From contig QXVZ01019173.1 in the NCBI GenBank assembly GCA_008931825.1, positions 1-64,000 of the forward strand: a DNA stretch of 64,000 bases, read 5' to 3'. The notes below the pieces were generated by a model. That model had not been told where the DNA came from. It saw only the letters and a program-made list of their open reading frames with translations, and searched no databases. Each line of letters begins with the position of its first letter. Position 1 is the first letter of the stretch. A program made the translations under genes and the position numbers. This DNA comes from Phallusia fumigata. Taxonomy: Eukaryota; Chordata; Ascidiacea; Phlebobranchia; Ascidiidae. Shown here piece by piece: positions 34,880 through 46,297 of this stretch.

Positions 34880-37250
34880 CGACTTGTTCAACCTGATGCA
34901 ATCAATGGATCGGCGGATGAGCTTAATTAAAAACGATCTGCGGGAACGGGTTGGACAAGCTGAAACAAGTCTCGAGGATGCACACCACCACATAAGCTCG
35001 AACGCAAAGGGACTTCCTCAGAAAATCAACTTAAGGAAACTAAACCAAGTGTAATAAAAAGCGTATTTTAGACGTGATGCGTTCAAAAGCTACAGTACCC
35101 GCCATCAGACCTCACCAAGATTGATTTCGGAAATATGCAACAAAAAGTGAAAACAAGGTCTTGTCGAACCAGCCCCAATTGTGATAAGGTTTCTCAAGAT
35201 GTTTAACAAACGAAAAGTTTTTTCTCTTGATGGTCAAGCACGGTCTTATAATGCAATATGCATTGCTTAAGCGGCATTGCTCCAACCCAGAGGAACCCGA
35301 TCGGCTGACCCAAACTGAAGTCACCAACTTTCAAAAAACAAAAAAATCAAATAAAAAATGATTCAACGGAACTGCAATGGAGCAGGTAGCTTGACGGCGG
35401 ACTCATAATGAGCATAACGCATTCTGGCGTTGCTCCGCCTTCCGAGAATAAAAATGAAACAAACAAACAAACAAAGCAATCTACCCGCTTCTATGCATGC
35501 ACAAAGAAAAACGTGTAATTCGACATGATAATGTGTCCTACAATCAAGGAAAACCCATCAAGTGGGAAGTTTTTAAAGCTGATTTATTTTTGTTGGTGAG
35601 CGTTTATTGATTCTTAGTCTTTTATGTTCTTTAAATGTATCAGGCTGTTAGTTGCGATCCTAGGGCAGAACTCAGGACTTTATGAGCATTATTCAAATAA
35701 CAAAAGACTTGACTCGATAACCTACGGTTTTTGCGGTGTCCTTGCTGTTTTACGAAACCGTTCAACGATGACCAATATGATGAAATGACAATGCAACTAA
35801 AATTTGACTTGACTTGTTGACTGTCTAGCGGTTTGTCACATCAATGCTCGAAGCATTTTCGCCCATTCCAGGCTCTGTTAAATTAGATAAATGGTAATTC
35901 AGTGTTAAATTGTGGTTTTGACATTGTTTGCGTGACGGAAACATAGTTGATTCCAATATTTGTGATAAATAATTGGTAGCCTAATTGACGGTTTTCAGTT
36001 TCCTTTTAGAAAGGACAGAAATAGACATGGTGGTGGGGTGTGGCGTACGCCTGTTGATCTTATGTGTGAATAATGAGAGTTAATGTGGCTGGAAATTACC
36101 ACAAATCTCAAAACGGTCGGCTGATATTGATATTCCTTGGATACCAACCTACCAGTTATAACAAGACATCCGAAGAATATGTTCCTTTGATCTGTTACAA
36201 CTGTCAACCCAATGCGTTGTCAATGTATGCGATTTTAACGAACCGAATGCAACTGTTTTAAATTCCGCTTGGTATTTTTCTGTTACTCATGTTTCCACGC
36301 TGCAGCGTGGTTTCGTGCAACTAATAGACCAGCCAACTAGGCTTAGTAACACTCTATATATTAGATTTTAATAGATAAACCCGTGAACGTAATACGCATT
36401 GGCGTCTTGGGTTTTACCCCCACTTCAAACTTGGATCACACTTCAAACTGGGATCACTGCGTAGTTCATGCTTCACTTAACATACTATGCGGCGCTCTTC
36501 CTAATCAGCGTTTTATAAATGGAATTTCGCCAACGTTTGCTTTTGATTAGCTAAATGATACGGTAATCGCTTATATCTGGAAAGACTTGCTTGTGAACTC
36601 ATATTTTGTTAACAATTAGCTCTAAACAATATTACAAGTCTTGTTAACCAGACCTGCAAATACTTTTATTTCGCTCAGATCTTACATGCTAACAGCAAAA
36701 TGTAAGCAATAGATGAATCGAGAAATCACACACCTGTTTCGAAAGCGACATCGCTGGTTTACCAGATGAGGAAACTCTGTAAAAACTTGAAAATGAAATA
36801 CAAGGTAAAATTAAGAACGCAAAAGCTAAATCGCCTACCATGCGCACATTGTTATGAGAGCCTGTCGTTCGCAACCTTCTTCAAAGCGGTTTTGTGTCGC
36901 TTACACAAAAAATTCTTACGACGCATGACAATTCTGGCAAAAGCAAAATTACATCATTTCCAAAACTTTGGATCGTGTATCACATGTGCTACTAAAGTCT
37001 TATTTAACTAGTCGTTTGCAAAGAGTGCGCCTAAGCAGTAAATCCTAGATAAAATTCTTTTTTGATTTATATGACATTTCCCACAATTTAACTTCCAACA
37101 GTTCGCTTTTCGCTGACGATACAGCCCTATATTACTCTAAAAAATGTGCAAATTAACAAAACTTTACAGCGAGATCTCAACCTCCTTGACCAATGGGCTT
37201 CAGCGGCGCAAGCGAGGTGATTCGCCAAACGACGGCATTGTCGGCACAGC
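34880..37250 (+). mobile_element. Decayed non-LTR retrotransposon (LINE, CR1/L2-like) with a SINE inserted
   Basis: Bases about 34,886-35,000 encode a coiled-coil stretch (LMQSMDRRMSLIKNDL) like LINE ORF1. Bases 35,836-36,050 encode endonuclease motifs in more than one frame: HINARSIF, then FDIVCVTET, then IDGFQFPFRKDRNRHGGGV. Bases 37,100-37,190 encode the reverse-transcriptase motif SSLFADDTALYYS and then LQRDLNLLDQWAS. Stops and frame changes separate these blocks, and much of the reverse transcriptase core is missing between 36,300 and 37,090. The order and spacing are right for one plus-strand element. Its clade is inferred from the motifs only. Confidence 0.75.
35262..35482 (+). repeat. 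Second SINE copy, 5'-truncated, within the LINE region
   Basis: It shares GCATTGCTCCA.CCCAGAGG, AATGATTCAACG, GCATTGCTCC-type 3' sequence and GAATAAAAATGAAAC plus an AAAC tail with the copy at 30,797. The two differ at roughly one base in ten. Confidence 0.75.
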
Positions 37251-37259
37251 TCCGTGGTG

Positions 37260-38899
37260 ATCCAGAGCGCCCAATTAGTACATTCTACTAGACTCCTGTG
37301 AAAAACAACTACAACAGTTAATCTGCTCCTTGCCAGATCCACATCGGCAGCGTTTATCGACTTTAAGTTATAGGTGCATAATATTGTCATGTAAAACTTT
37401 GGCAATGATACAACTATATTCCCATTTCACAACCAAACTTACCACATGAAAGTTTACTATCCAAAATTATTTTCCTCCAAGCTTTTTCAACCAGGTGTTT
37501 TTTAAAATGGTGTAAATGGCTTGGGTCATACACTATTGTGTGGGCTTGGACACATACAATACAATTTAACAATTCCTGATTGCTGTACATGGACAGAGCC
37601 ATGATGAACACAAATATGCCTAGGATAGGTGAAAAACAACATATATTTTACTGTAACCCAGGCTAACTATACTAATGCTCATCGGTTGTCTACAAGAAAT
37701 TTCATAGCTTACCACATCTTTTATTGATATTACCGTAACCTTAATAACCTAAAAAAGACAAATCTGCAAATTAATTTACAGTCATGGAACAACGATCATG
37801 ACCAACATGGAATACATTCCTTCTTCCGCAACTGAGGTTCCCGAACAACAGAAATTCACACTCCAAAAACGCGCTGGCGCACCGGCGTCAGCGAAATCAA
37901 ATCGATTTAGCCAGCGCTCACGCGCTCAGCAAAACGTCAGCCTGGTTTCTACACCTTGTGGGCATATCCTCAAACGTTGCAGCTGAGTTGAAAGCCTAAC
38001 CTCGTGCGCTGGCAAAAACACTAGCTTTTAAAATACGAACCAACGTTGCGCTGGCGTGCAAGCGTGTGTGTGGATCTAGCCTTAACGTTCAATTAGTAAA
38101 AAAACAGGCAGGTAATTAATTAATTATAGAAGGGCATAGAAACTGATTGCTATCCCCTATTGTGGGCCATATCTAATTAAATCGCTTATCTTCTAACTTA
38201 AAGTCCTTTGATTGTGCTCAAGGGGTTTATGCGCTTTTGACTTTTGCTACCCAAGATTTTTAATTAAACATTCCTTTTCGACTTAGGCCAGAGCTAAGGC
38301 GCCTCTAGACAAGAGGCTGTTTGGGGTCATTGGCATATGCAAGCGTCGTCCTACAGGCCTTAACACATACGAGCTCTGTCACTTATAATTGCAAAAGCTG
38401 GCTCTTTAGAATAAATGCGAGTAAATAAAATAAATTAGGCTTCCTGAGTAATTTTTACGTCGATAACGGGCTGAGCATTTTTGCTAACTCTAACTTTACG
38501 GCGGCGCTCGCACTATAACTACTTACAATCGCCTGATTCAGTGTCCCAGCCTATCTAAATGTCGCAGCCTAGCTTCCTCGTTTTCTTGTCTATCTAGCTG
38601 GCACCAATAATAATGTGTGGCCGGAATTGGAGCGGTTTATATACAGGTGCTAGCTTTTTTATAGAATATTGTAGAAGAAACACGCGACCTAGTTTGGGTT
38701 GCGACGTGTGTTGCAACAATGTAACTCTCTCATCGAAGTTTTTCTAAAATATTGTGGAAGAACAGGAGACCTAGTTCAGGTAGCGGCGTGTGTCGTAATA
38801 CTGTGGTGCTCTTAACTGGTCATTATGTGGCCATATGTGTCTGGTTGGCTTGGCGCTAGACAACGCTCGGTACTGTGGCCGCTGCAACTTGCTATATAG
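37260..38899. other. Intergenic, no gene recognised
   Basis: Bases 37,860-38,080 are rich in CAGCG/GCGC words and end GTGTGTGGATCTAGCCTTAA, suggesting an old MITE. Bases 38,655-38,730 and 38,743-38,810 are two related units sharing AAAATATTGTGGAAGAA-like, GACCTAGTT and GCGACGTGTG-like words. I see no coding potential. Confidence 0.4.
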
Positions 38900-39243
38900 C
38901 AGTGGTCGGCAAACTGTGGGTCGCGGCCCGATTGTGGGACGCCTGGTACTTTTCAGTGGTCCGCGGAAACCTTACTTATATGGGCCGCGTGGTGTATAGG
39001 AGCTGAATCCTGACGCGATAAGGGGGGCAAAACGCGGAGTCGTACTCCATTGCATCACATGTAAACTGTGATTATTTGACATGACAAATAATTGTTAAAA
39101 TACATTTTCAATGCAATTTTATGAAACAAACTTGTCTCGGTTATCTCGTATTAGTTTGTACGGGACGTTTTTATGCTATGTAGGCCTCCTGTTAAGATTA
39201 AATGGAAAATTTGGGCCTTCGAAAAAAAGTTTGCCGACCACTG
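38900..39243. repeat. hAT-type MITE, 344 bp, target duplication CTATATAG
   Basis: It begins CAGTGGTCGGCAAACT and ends AGTTTGCCGACCACTG, a perfect 16-base inverted repeat. The flanks 38892-38899 and 39244-39251 are both CTATATAG. The perfect ends suggest a young insertion. It contains the GCGGCCCG motif typical of this group. Confidence 0.95.
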
Positions 39244-39259
39244 CTATATAGGCTAATAA

Positions 39260-40311
39260 AACGCAGTCGCACCAATCACACTGAAAAATCCAGTGGTGTC
39301 AATCTTAATGTTTGTTTAATTGTCCAAACATGTGCTCCAGTTTCAAACAAATTTCTAAAATGTTTGTTTTATAACTGTGAAACGCAAGGGTCTCTGAACA
39401 TTTTAACAGATTAAAAGGATCGACAACCCAGCGTCTTTTAAAGTGTATTTTAAATTTTATCGGGAGAATAGTTTGTTCTTATTCTTCCTGTGGTAGAAAA
39501 GGCGTGCACGTTCCTAAACCAATGGTACCCGAAAAATCCTCATTGTCAGCCGTAAACAACTCACATAGTTAGTTAAATGTTTCCAGTCGGACCTCACGTT
39601 CTTGGTCCGTGGAATTCGCCCGATGAGTCGTATTTTGAGCATGGAACTTGAAATAAGTTGCTGATGTTAAACCAATCGATAAATGATTTAAACACGTTAA
39701 TTTTTTATTTTGACAGTCAACAGCCAGGAACTTTGTTTGGAATTTTTAAAGACAGTTTAGTTGTCTGTCTTACAACTTTGCCCAAAAGTCGGTTTGTTGT
39801 GTAGAATGATCAACGAGTATAAAGCAGACTTTACTCAATGCGTCTTGCTTTGCTTGCCTTTAACAGTAAATAAAAACTCATTCGACTGGCACAAAACTAT
39901 GTAGTTCGAAAAGCTCACTCAGTTAGCATCAATTTAAGTCGCCACGATTCCAATGTCACGATCATGGCAGACACAGGACAAAATAATTCCGAAACGTGAT
40001 CTGAAGATTCATTCGCTTCTCGTTAAAATGCAAGGGTGCAAAACATTTCGGTATAATATCAGCACGACAGGCTTCTAGGAAATGTACTGGCAAAATACTA
40101 CATTTGAATTGGCAAAATAAACTACACATACAAGCACAACAATTCAATCAAATAAACACATAATTACAACTGGGTTATTGGCTGCTGTCGTCACATTTGA
40201 ATTATTTATTGAGCTCACATGGAAATTTTGAGCCTGTCCGCTGTTGTAGGCCATTTCTGTCCTTTAAGCAAATGAAGTGCGTTATGCACAGCGGTTTGGT
40301 TAACGACAAGA
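39260..40311. other. Upstream region of the LRR gene, no feature recognised
   Basis: This is AT-rich sequence without recognisable repeats, exons or clear promoter elements. Confidence 0.4.
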
Positions 40312-42626
40312 ATGCTGTTGTGGGAAATTCCATTTGTAGTTTTGTGTGTTATTGCCATTGAAGAATCAACTTCAACTGATGTTTGTCCATCAGGATGCAA
40401 GTAAGTTGCTTCGTGGTAAAAGCTCTACAAGCTTAAAACTAATATCACGAAAACAAACTTTTATTGTCCGCATTGAAATAAAAACGACAATTTTTAAAAA
40501 GGCTAACACAAGTTTTTTGCTATTGATGAATCGTTAGTGTGATGGGATTTAACACATAAACAACCTCTTAACATTAATATCTACACCAGATGTACACAAT
40601 TGCCAACTCTTGCTACTGTGGACTGCTCAGGTGCTCGGTCGTATAGCGATGTTCCGGAAAATATTTTCGTCAACGTTACAGATATCAGTTTTTCGTTCAA
40701 CCAGTTTACACAAATATCGAATAAGGTCGGTTAAATAAATTGGAATAGTTAATGGAACTGTTAAGGGTTTTATCTGATCCTGCAGACGTTTGCAAAGTTC
40801 CTTAAGCTGGAGTTTATTCGATTGCGAGAAAACCAATTACGTTATATTGAGCCTGGATCGTTATTTAAACTTCAGGAATTGAAAAGGTAATATTTTCCTA
40901 ATTGTAACAGGATTATTGCTAACAAAATTAAAATGTTTGGTGTTTAAACACTTTCTCACGGTTTATTTTTTTAAGTAACAACTAAAAAATTAACGTTCTG
41001 AGAGATACTTGTATTAATTAGCTGTCTTACTTCATGTAGCCTGGATTTATCAAGAAACAAACTAAAGACGTTCTATTGGAAAATGGTTCTGGAATTACCC
41101 AAACTACAAATTCTAAGACTGAAAAACAATTTATTGACAACATTTCCCCACGACAAAGATGTTCTTTATGGTTTGCAAAATCTTCAGCTTTTATCAATAT
41201 CCGCAAACCGGTTTAAGTGCTCTTGCCACTTTCTTACATTTTTGAAATGGGCTGTATATGTATCGGAAGAGAAAATTTTAAATCTACTTCATCACGATGC
41301 ATTGTTTTGCACATCAGCCTTACAGTGGATAAAGTTTGGAATGCAAGATTACAAAGGAAGCAACAAAAATTGGGAATCATATGATTGTGTATTTCCAACG
41401 GTGGAAGTTTATGCAACTCGTATGAACGACACTTCTAATAATGTCAAGCAATTGGTATCAACCGATCTGTTGAGTAATGAAAGCAACTGCTCTATATCAA
41501 AGAACGAGAATGTCGATTTCCTGCGAGAATTTGTTTGTACGTTGTTTTTACCGGAAGGTAAAGGCTTGGAATTAGCATGTAAATCACATCTTGCAAATCA
41601 CACGAAATTGAATGGCATAGATGTTGTATCCAGAACGAGTTTGCAACTAATAAGTTCAGGTGAGAATAATTAAAGAGCACCAACTTGTTAAAACTAGTAT
41701 CTAATTATTATCATAATCCCTATGTTCCAGGGGTTGGCACGTATGACACGCGTGCTACCCGTCAAGGTAATTATTCATGACACTTAGGGTGATTTACGAG
41801 TTCATGTTGCAATGCTGTTTAATGTAAACTACGGTATGCATTTAAAACATCAAATCAAACAGTATCTGTCTGCTTTCTGATCACTTGGTACAAACCTTTA
41901 CTACACACAAAAATGTTGGCATGCAAATACGTTGACATTTTGACAATTTTTTCAATTGACATGCTACATTCGAAAGATTGCCGACCCATGTTCTGTTCCA
42001 TGCCTCCTAGCGATCTTATGTTTACTTGACCGTTATTTACATGGAAATAGTGCCTTAAGTACGACACACGCAAATCTTTTTATCAGAAAACATTCAACTT
42101 CACTGTGTTTCGGAACATGTATCGGGGACTGTGCGGGTCGTGATGTTTATACAATTTCTACAAACTGCAGGTTTGTTCAAAAAAGCTTTATTAAAAAGTT
42201 GTGGTATTGAAGCGTTGTATATCCAATAACCGCTTCGCCAAGCTGACACAATTTTTTTTCCTTTGCAAAGGCATATCTGGTAGCACTAAAAGTTTTCTCT
42301 CATCAAGTAAACCGGCGCTAGGATTCGAAACAACACTAAGTAGTGACATCACAAAGGTGGGATCGAATGTCTTTTTTGTAGACTAAACTTTTCTTACCTG
42401 ACAAAATTTAAATTCTGTCCGAATGTAGCAAGCATCATTTTCAAAGGATTACAGGGAAGTGATGATGGGGACCAACGCTCGAAAACAAATGGGTCTCCAG
42501 TTCATGATTCCTGTCTCCATATTTTTGCTGCTTGTGGCTACTATTCCACTTGTATTATCTGTAGTTTACCTTTTGTTGAAACGGTATTTTATACATTCAC
42601 ATTATCAAAGAAATTTTCGCCTATGA
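40312..42626 (+). CDS. Single-pass leucine-rich-repeat membrane protein, Toll-like ectodomain, no TIR
   Basis: This is predicted to be a cell-surface type I protein; the ligand is unknown. Exons 40312-40400, 40590-40725, 40786-40886, 41040-41659, 42271-42356 and 42447-42626 join in phase to give 403 residues. In order: a signal peptide (MLLWEIPFVVLCVIAI); an LRRNT cap (CPSGCKCTQLP..VDCSG, residues about 25-43); about four LRRs with LxLxxNxL cores (IRLRENQLRYI, LDLSRNKLKTF, LRLKNNLLTTF); and a CxC-x27-C-x25-C cap like the Toll LRRCT. A 90-residue cysteine-bearing stalk with N-glycosylation sequons (NDT, NES, NCS, NHT) follows, then a transmembrane helix (VSIFLLLVATIPLVLSVVYL) and a tail of about 15-20 residues ending HYQRNFRL. 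A further exon at 42087-42170 fits in phase; one at 41731-41766 does too, but lies in a MITE. I could not name an orthologue. Confidence 0.78.
41728..41990. repeat. hAT-type MITE within the LRR gene
   Basis: It begins CAGGGGTTGGCACG and ends GATTGCCGACCCATG. The subterminal GACACGCGTGCTACC and TGACATGCTACA pair loosely. The flanks CTATGTTC and TTCTGTTC agree at six of eight positions. It supplies the acceptor-like CCAG and the donor-like GGTAATT that create a spurious 36-bp exon candidate. Confidence 0.65.
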
Positions 42627-42639
42627 CTTTAAAATCAGG

Positions 42640-45600
42640 CCTCATTTTAGTCCACACATATAACCATTTTCATTTTCTGTTCATTTGTTTACTGGCAATG
42701 TCGCTTTGTTCAACGCTTCTGGCCAAGAAAACGTTGTGTATTGAACTTCTAATTCTAAAATACCGTAATATACATCTAAGGCTGTGTACAAAAATTTAAC
42801 AAAGATAAAATGATTGACAGGATTTAAGATCGATGGACCAGAAGTTGGTTCCAGGAGATGTGTAAAACAAAATTGGAACCCAGGGTTAAAATAGACAGGC
42901 ATTTCGCAGGCAAATATTGACCATTAAACAAATAACGGTAAACCTTGGTAAAATCGGCCATTACGACTGAGCATTACAACAATCTAGCCCACGCGTTTTT
43001 ATTAATTGTTCAACTACCCTGCTGTCATTTACAGGTCGTTAAAACCAGTCAAATGAAATTAGTATTTGGCACAACGGGCAAAACATTGTTGTATTTAACC
43101 TTAACGCGTTAAAAAGGTTTAGTTTCTCGGAGCGCAGTTAGATATGAAAAAAATCGAATTTCGATTTTGCCCAAGATGAAAACTCAGTAACTGCTAATTC
43201 AAATTGCTACCAAACAACAACTAACTATATTTGAGATCCGATGCGTTAGTGCTTGCAGATATAATCGCGTTGCGAAAAGTCAAACAAGGCCTTTTTAGGA
43301 CCTTAATTTGTGACGTTGTGTAAAATTCTAGAAGAGCTGTGACAAAGTCTCCATTGAAAAGATTATGAACGGATTTCAAAATGAGACTTGCAAAGATAAC
43401 AGTTGGTTACGAGGTCAGGAAAACATAAGATAAATTTGCAGCAAAGAGGAAGGATATTTTGTTTGACGCGGTAATTGGGGTAAGCCAGATGATAAATTCA
43501 GTCTGTAGATTCCGAAGGATCAGGGTTGGGGTTGACTATTCCGTCAGATTAAGTTGAGTTGGGTTTATTTCGCTCGGTGAAAGAATGCATAGCGACACAA
43601 TAGCACAAAAACAAACCGTGGATCGAAATGTTAGGACGTAATGCGGCGCGAAATAATGGAGGGCAAATTGGTGCGCTGCAGTCACACCGTCATTACATAA
43701 ACTGCAACCAAGGCTCACAGCATAAGGGTTGATTAAAGGGGGGAGGTTTGATGGCGTGGTGAAAGTTTGATTTATTGTTAGGTTGAATCGTCCATAAATG
43801 TGTACTTCGATGTGGTATTCCAAGAGTGATAGCTGCGGGTTAGTCGAGGAGTCCAGGATTATATTCCATCTTTTTCTGAAGAATAGAGAAGGAAGATGTC
43901 GTACAAAACTTGCTTCGAACCATCCAATTTACCAAAGAAGCACCTAAAACCCGGTCCCGAAATGACCACACCTACATTTCTTGACCTTGACTCCACAACA
44001 ACAAACCTTTCGATTACGATCTTAATACCCTTAACCTAAGCCTTCCAGGGGCAGGGGCGGTTGGATAAAGAACTTTAACATCTTCTACGACCCCATTTTC
44101 CAAAATCCATCACCTTCACTCTCAGTTGCAAATCCCATTATCCTAACCCCCGGATTTTTAACTAACCTCAAAAATAAAGTTTAAAAAACTTACGCAGTCA
44201 CAACTAAAAATTATTTCCCAACTTAAACGGAATTAAATCCAATTCACTCTCCTGCGACAAACCCTCACCCACGAGCCATTCCAGCCAATAACAAATCCGA
44301 CGGTTAGAAAAGTTTGTTAATTTTGAAAACAAATAAACGCTGGTATACGCCAGCTTTTCCCCTACCTTGAAAAGGTTGAGAGGGAATTTATGGGCTGATA
44401 GTTATTTGCTAGCTTCCGATCACATTTTATATTTTGGCATTTAAGAAAAAAAGACTAGAATTAAAAAATGTTCACCGGTATAGTTTGTACTTTGTACAAA
44501 AACGTGGACTGGGCAGTCAAAACAAGACTTTTTTTATTGGTGGAGAAGGGTTCAGTTGGTGACTCGATATTTTTCAAAATGTTTTGCAACCGAAATATTG
44601 GTTGAATGATTGGTTATTATCTCCGAATTAGTTGTAGGGCAATTATCAATTTGTATGGATGACTATGTTTTAACTCTGTCCAACAGTTTATTTATTGTTG
44701 TCCAGGGCCTTTTCGTGTTTTATTTTATTGTGGTAAACTATGTGTGGTAATGATTAACCAAGTTTAGCCAACAGTTGATCCACAAACCATTCTGAGAACT
44801 GCTAGGCCGTCGTTTACCTAAAAGAAATTAGGCATTGAGTTTGTTGCGGTGACTGAAATACGTTTTTCGTATCACGCTGCAAATGACGATGCGCAACAAC
44901 AGCTTAGGAATCATTTACGGTATAGTTCACAGCCATACGGTTGCTTGTAAACTAATATTTGGTTGGGGGCAAAACGTTACTATTGAATGTATCCCGTATT
45001 ACCAAAACCGTCCTGAAAAACGTCACTAAGCGTTTATAGACTGGTAGGGTGAAACGTTACTGCGATTTACTGTATGATGTAATCTACTGAAGGACAATAA
45101 CTTATTGGTTAGTTCAGGGTAATGTGGTTTAAATCATACTTTTGACATCACTGGCATGACGTTACAAAGCAATTGGTTGGATTCGGCAAATGTATTCTTT
45201 TCTTTTGTTTAAATTGTTAGTTCTACATTTAAAACTAACCATGTCCTATCAACACCACTGCCAATTAAAAATTGCGTGTACCTTATGTATGCAGAGACAA
45301 TTATGTTATAAAATGCCAAGAAAAGTTGGGACTCAATGTAACGCCGGATAATATATATCCATTGTAAAGATATGAAATGGGTATGGAGAAATGTGTTTGA
45401 AGGGGAGTAGTGTATTTGTAATGGCAATATAAAGAACGCCACCCACTAATTAAGAGCTGCATTGCCAAACATGGTAAATAAACACTATATTTATCATCAA
45501 ACGACATACATGAATCAGCAAAAGGAAAAGAAATTTGGCGGGAGTAATTGCTGTGTGGCGACCCACCGCACCCCAAAAATTGGGGCATTTGAAGTTTTAG

Positions 45601-46078
45601 TTGCTAAAAGCCGATTGTCAAAATCAATTTAATGCAAAATGGTGTGCGGCGTAGATCTAGCACAGAATGGGTACTTAAATGTGCATGGTGAGCAAAATTG
45701 AAGCTGAATAGGGTTTCAAAGTTTACAGCACGTTCACACATTTCAAACATTCATGGTGTAACGGCTTGTAACCAACAAGAATGATTTCTTTGTTAAGGTT
45801 TTAAGGGGTACGCAGATTATGTGGACAACACAGTACAAATAAAAATGTAAGGCATATGTCCGAATTAACAATACAAGTAACCAAAACCTCTTGGTACAAT
45901 TACTGTAAGATTCTACTTGTAGTAGACATCTTGTCAGAAAACAGGACTTTTCAACAACAATTGTAAGCAAGAAAAAACAACTTGGCTGTTGCAATCCATC
46001 GCAACCTTTGTGTGGCTCCATGGCGCTGTTTCCACAGCGTATGTTTAATGCAAATGTATATTACATGAAAACATATTG
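42640..46078. other. Intergenic between two convergent genes; one dispersed-repeat copy
   Basis: Bases 45,085-45,345 match, in order, the 9.05-9.30 kb repeat (CTTATTGGTTAGT, GTGGTTTAAATCATACTTTTG, TTATGTTATAAAATGCCAAG). The rest has only short frames, including one of 95 codons at 43,823-43,536 that I do not recognise. No TIR-domain exon was found downstream of the LRR gene. Confidence 0.5.
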
Positions 46079-46297
46079 AGCGGTTGCATCAAGATTGGCT
46101 ACTTATCGCTGTCCTAGAAGCACGAATTCGTTCTAGACGCTTTTCAAGGTGACTGTTGGTCATTTCCATTTCCTCTATACGATCCAGNAGCGGTTGCATC
46201 AAGATTGGCTACTTATCGCTGTCCTAGAAGCACGAATTCGTTCTAGACGCTTTTCAAGGTGACTGTTGGTCATTTCCATTTCCTCTATACGATCCAG
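46079..46297. other. Assembly gap (N at 46188) with 109-bp duplicated flanks
   Basis: Bases 46079-46187 and 46189-46297 are identical by eye and carry the last LRRFIP exon up to its stop. Only the right copy is complete with its acceptor, so the last coding exon is taken as 46309-46199. Confidence 0.9.

Noticed and set aside
38100-38810. Possible solo LTR fossil
   Set aside because: Short repeated units and AATAAA-like words are present, but no matched ends, target duplication or primer-binding site could be shown.
42640-46078. TIR-domain exon completing a Toll receptor
   Set aside because: No TIR box 1 or box 2 motif was found on the plus strand, and the membrane exon ends in its own stop codon.
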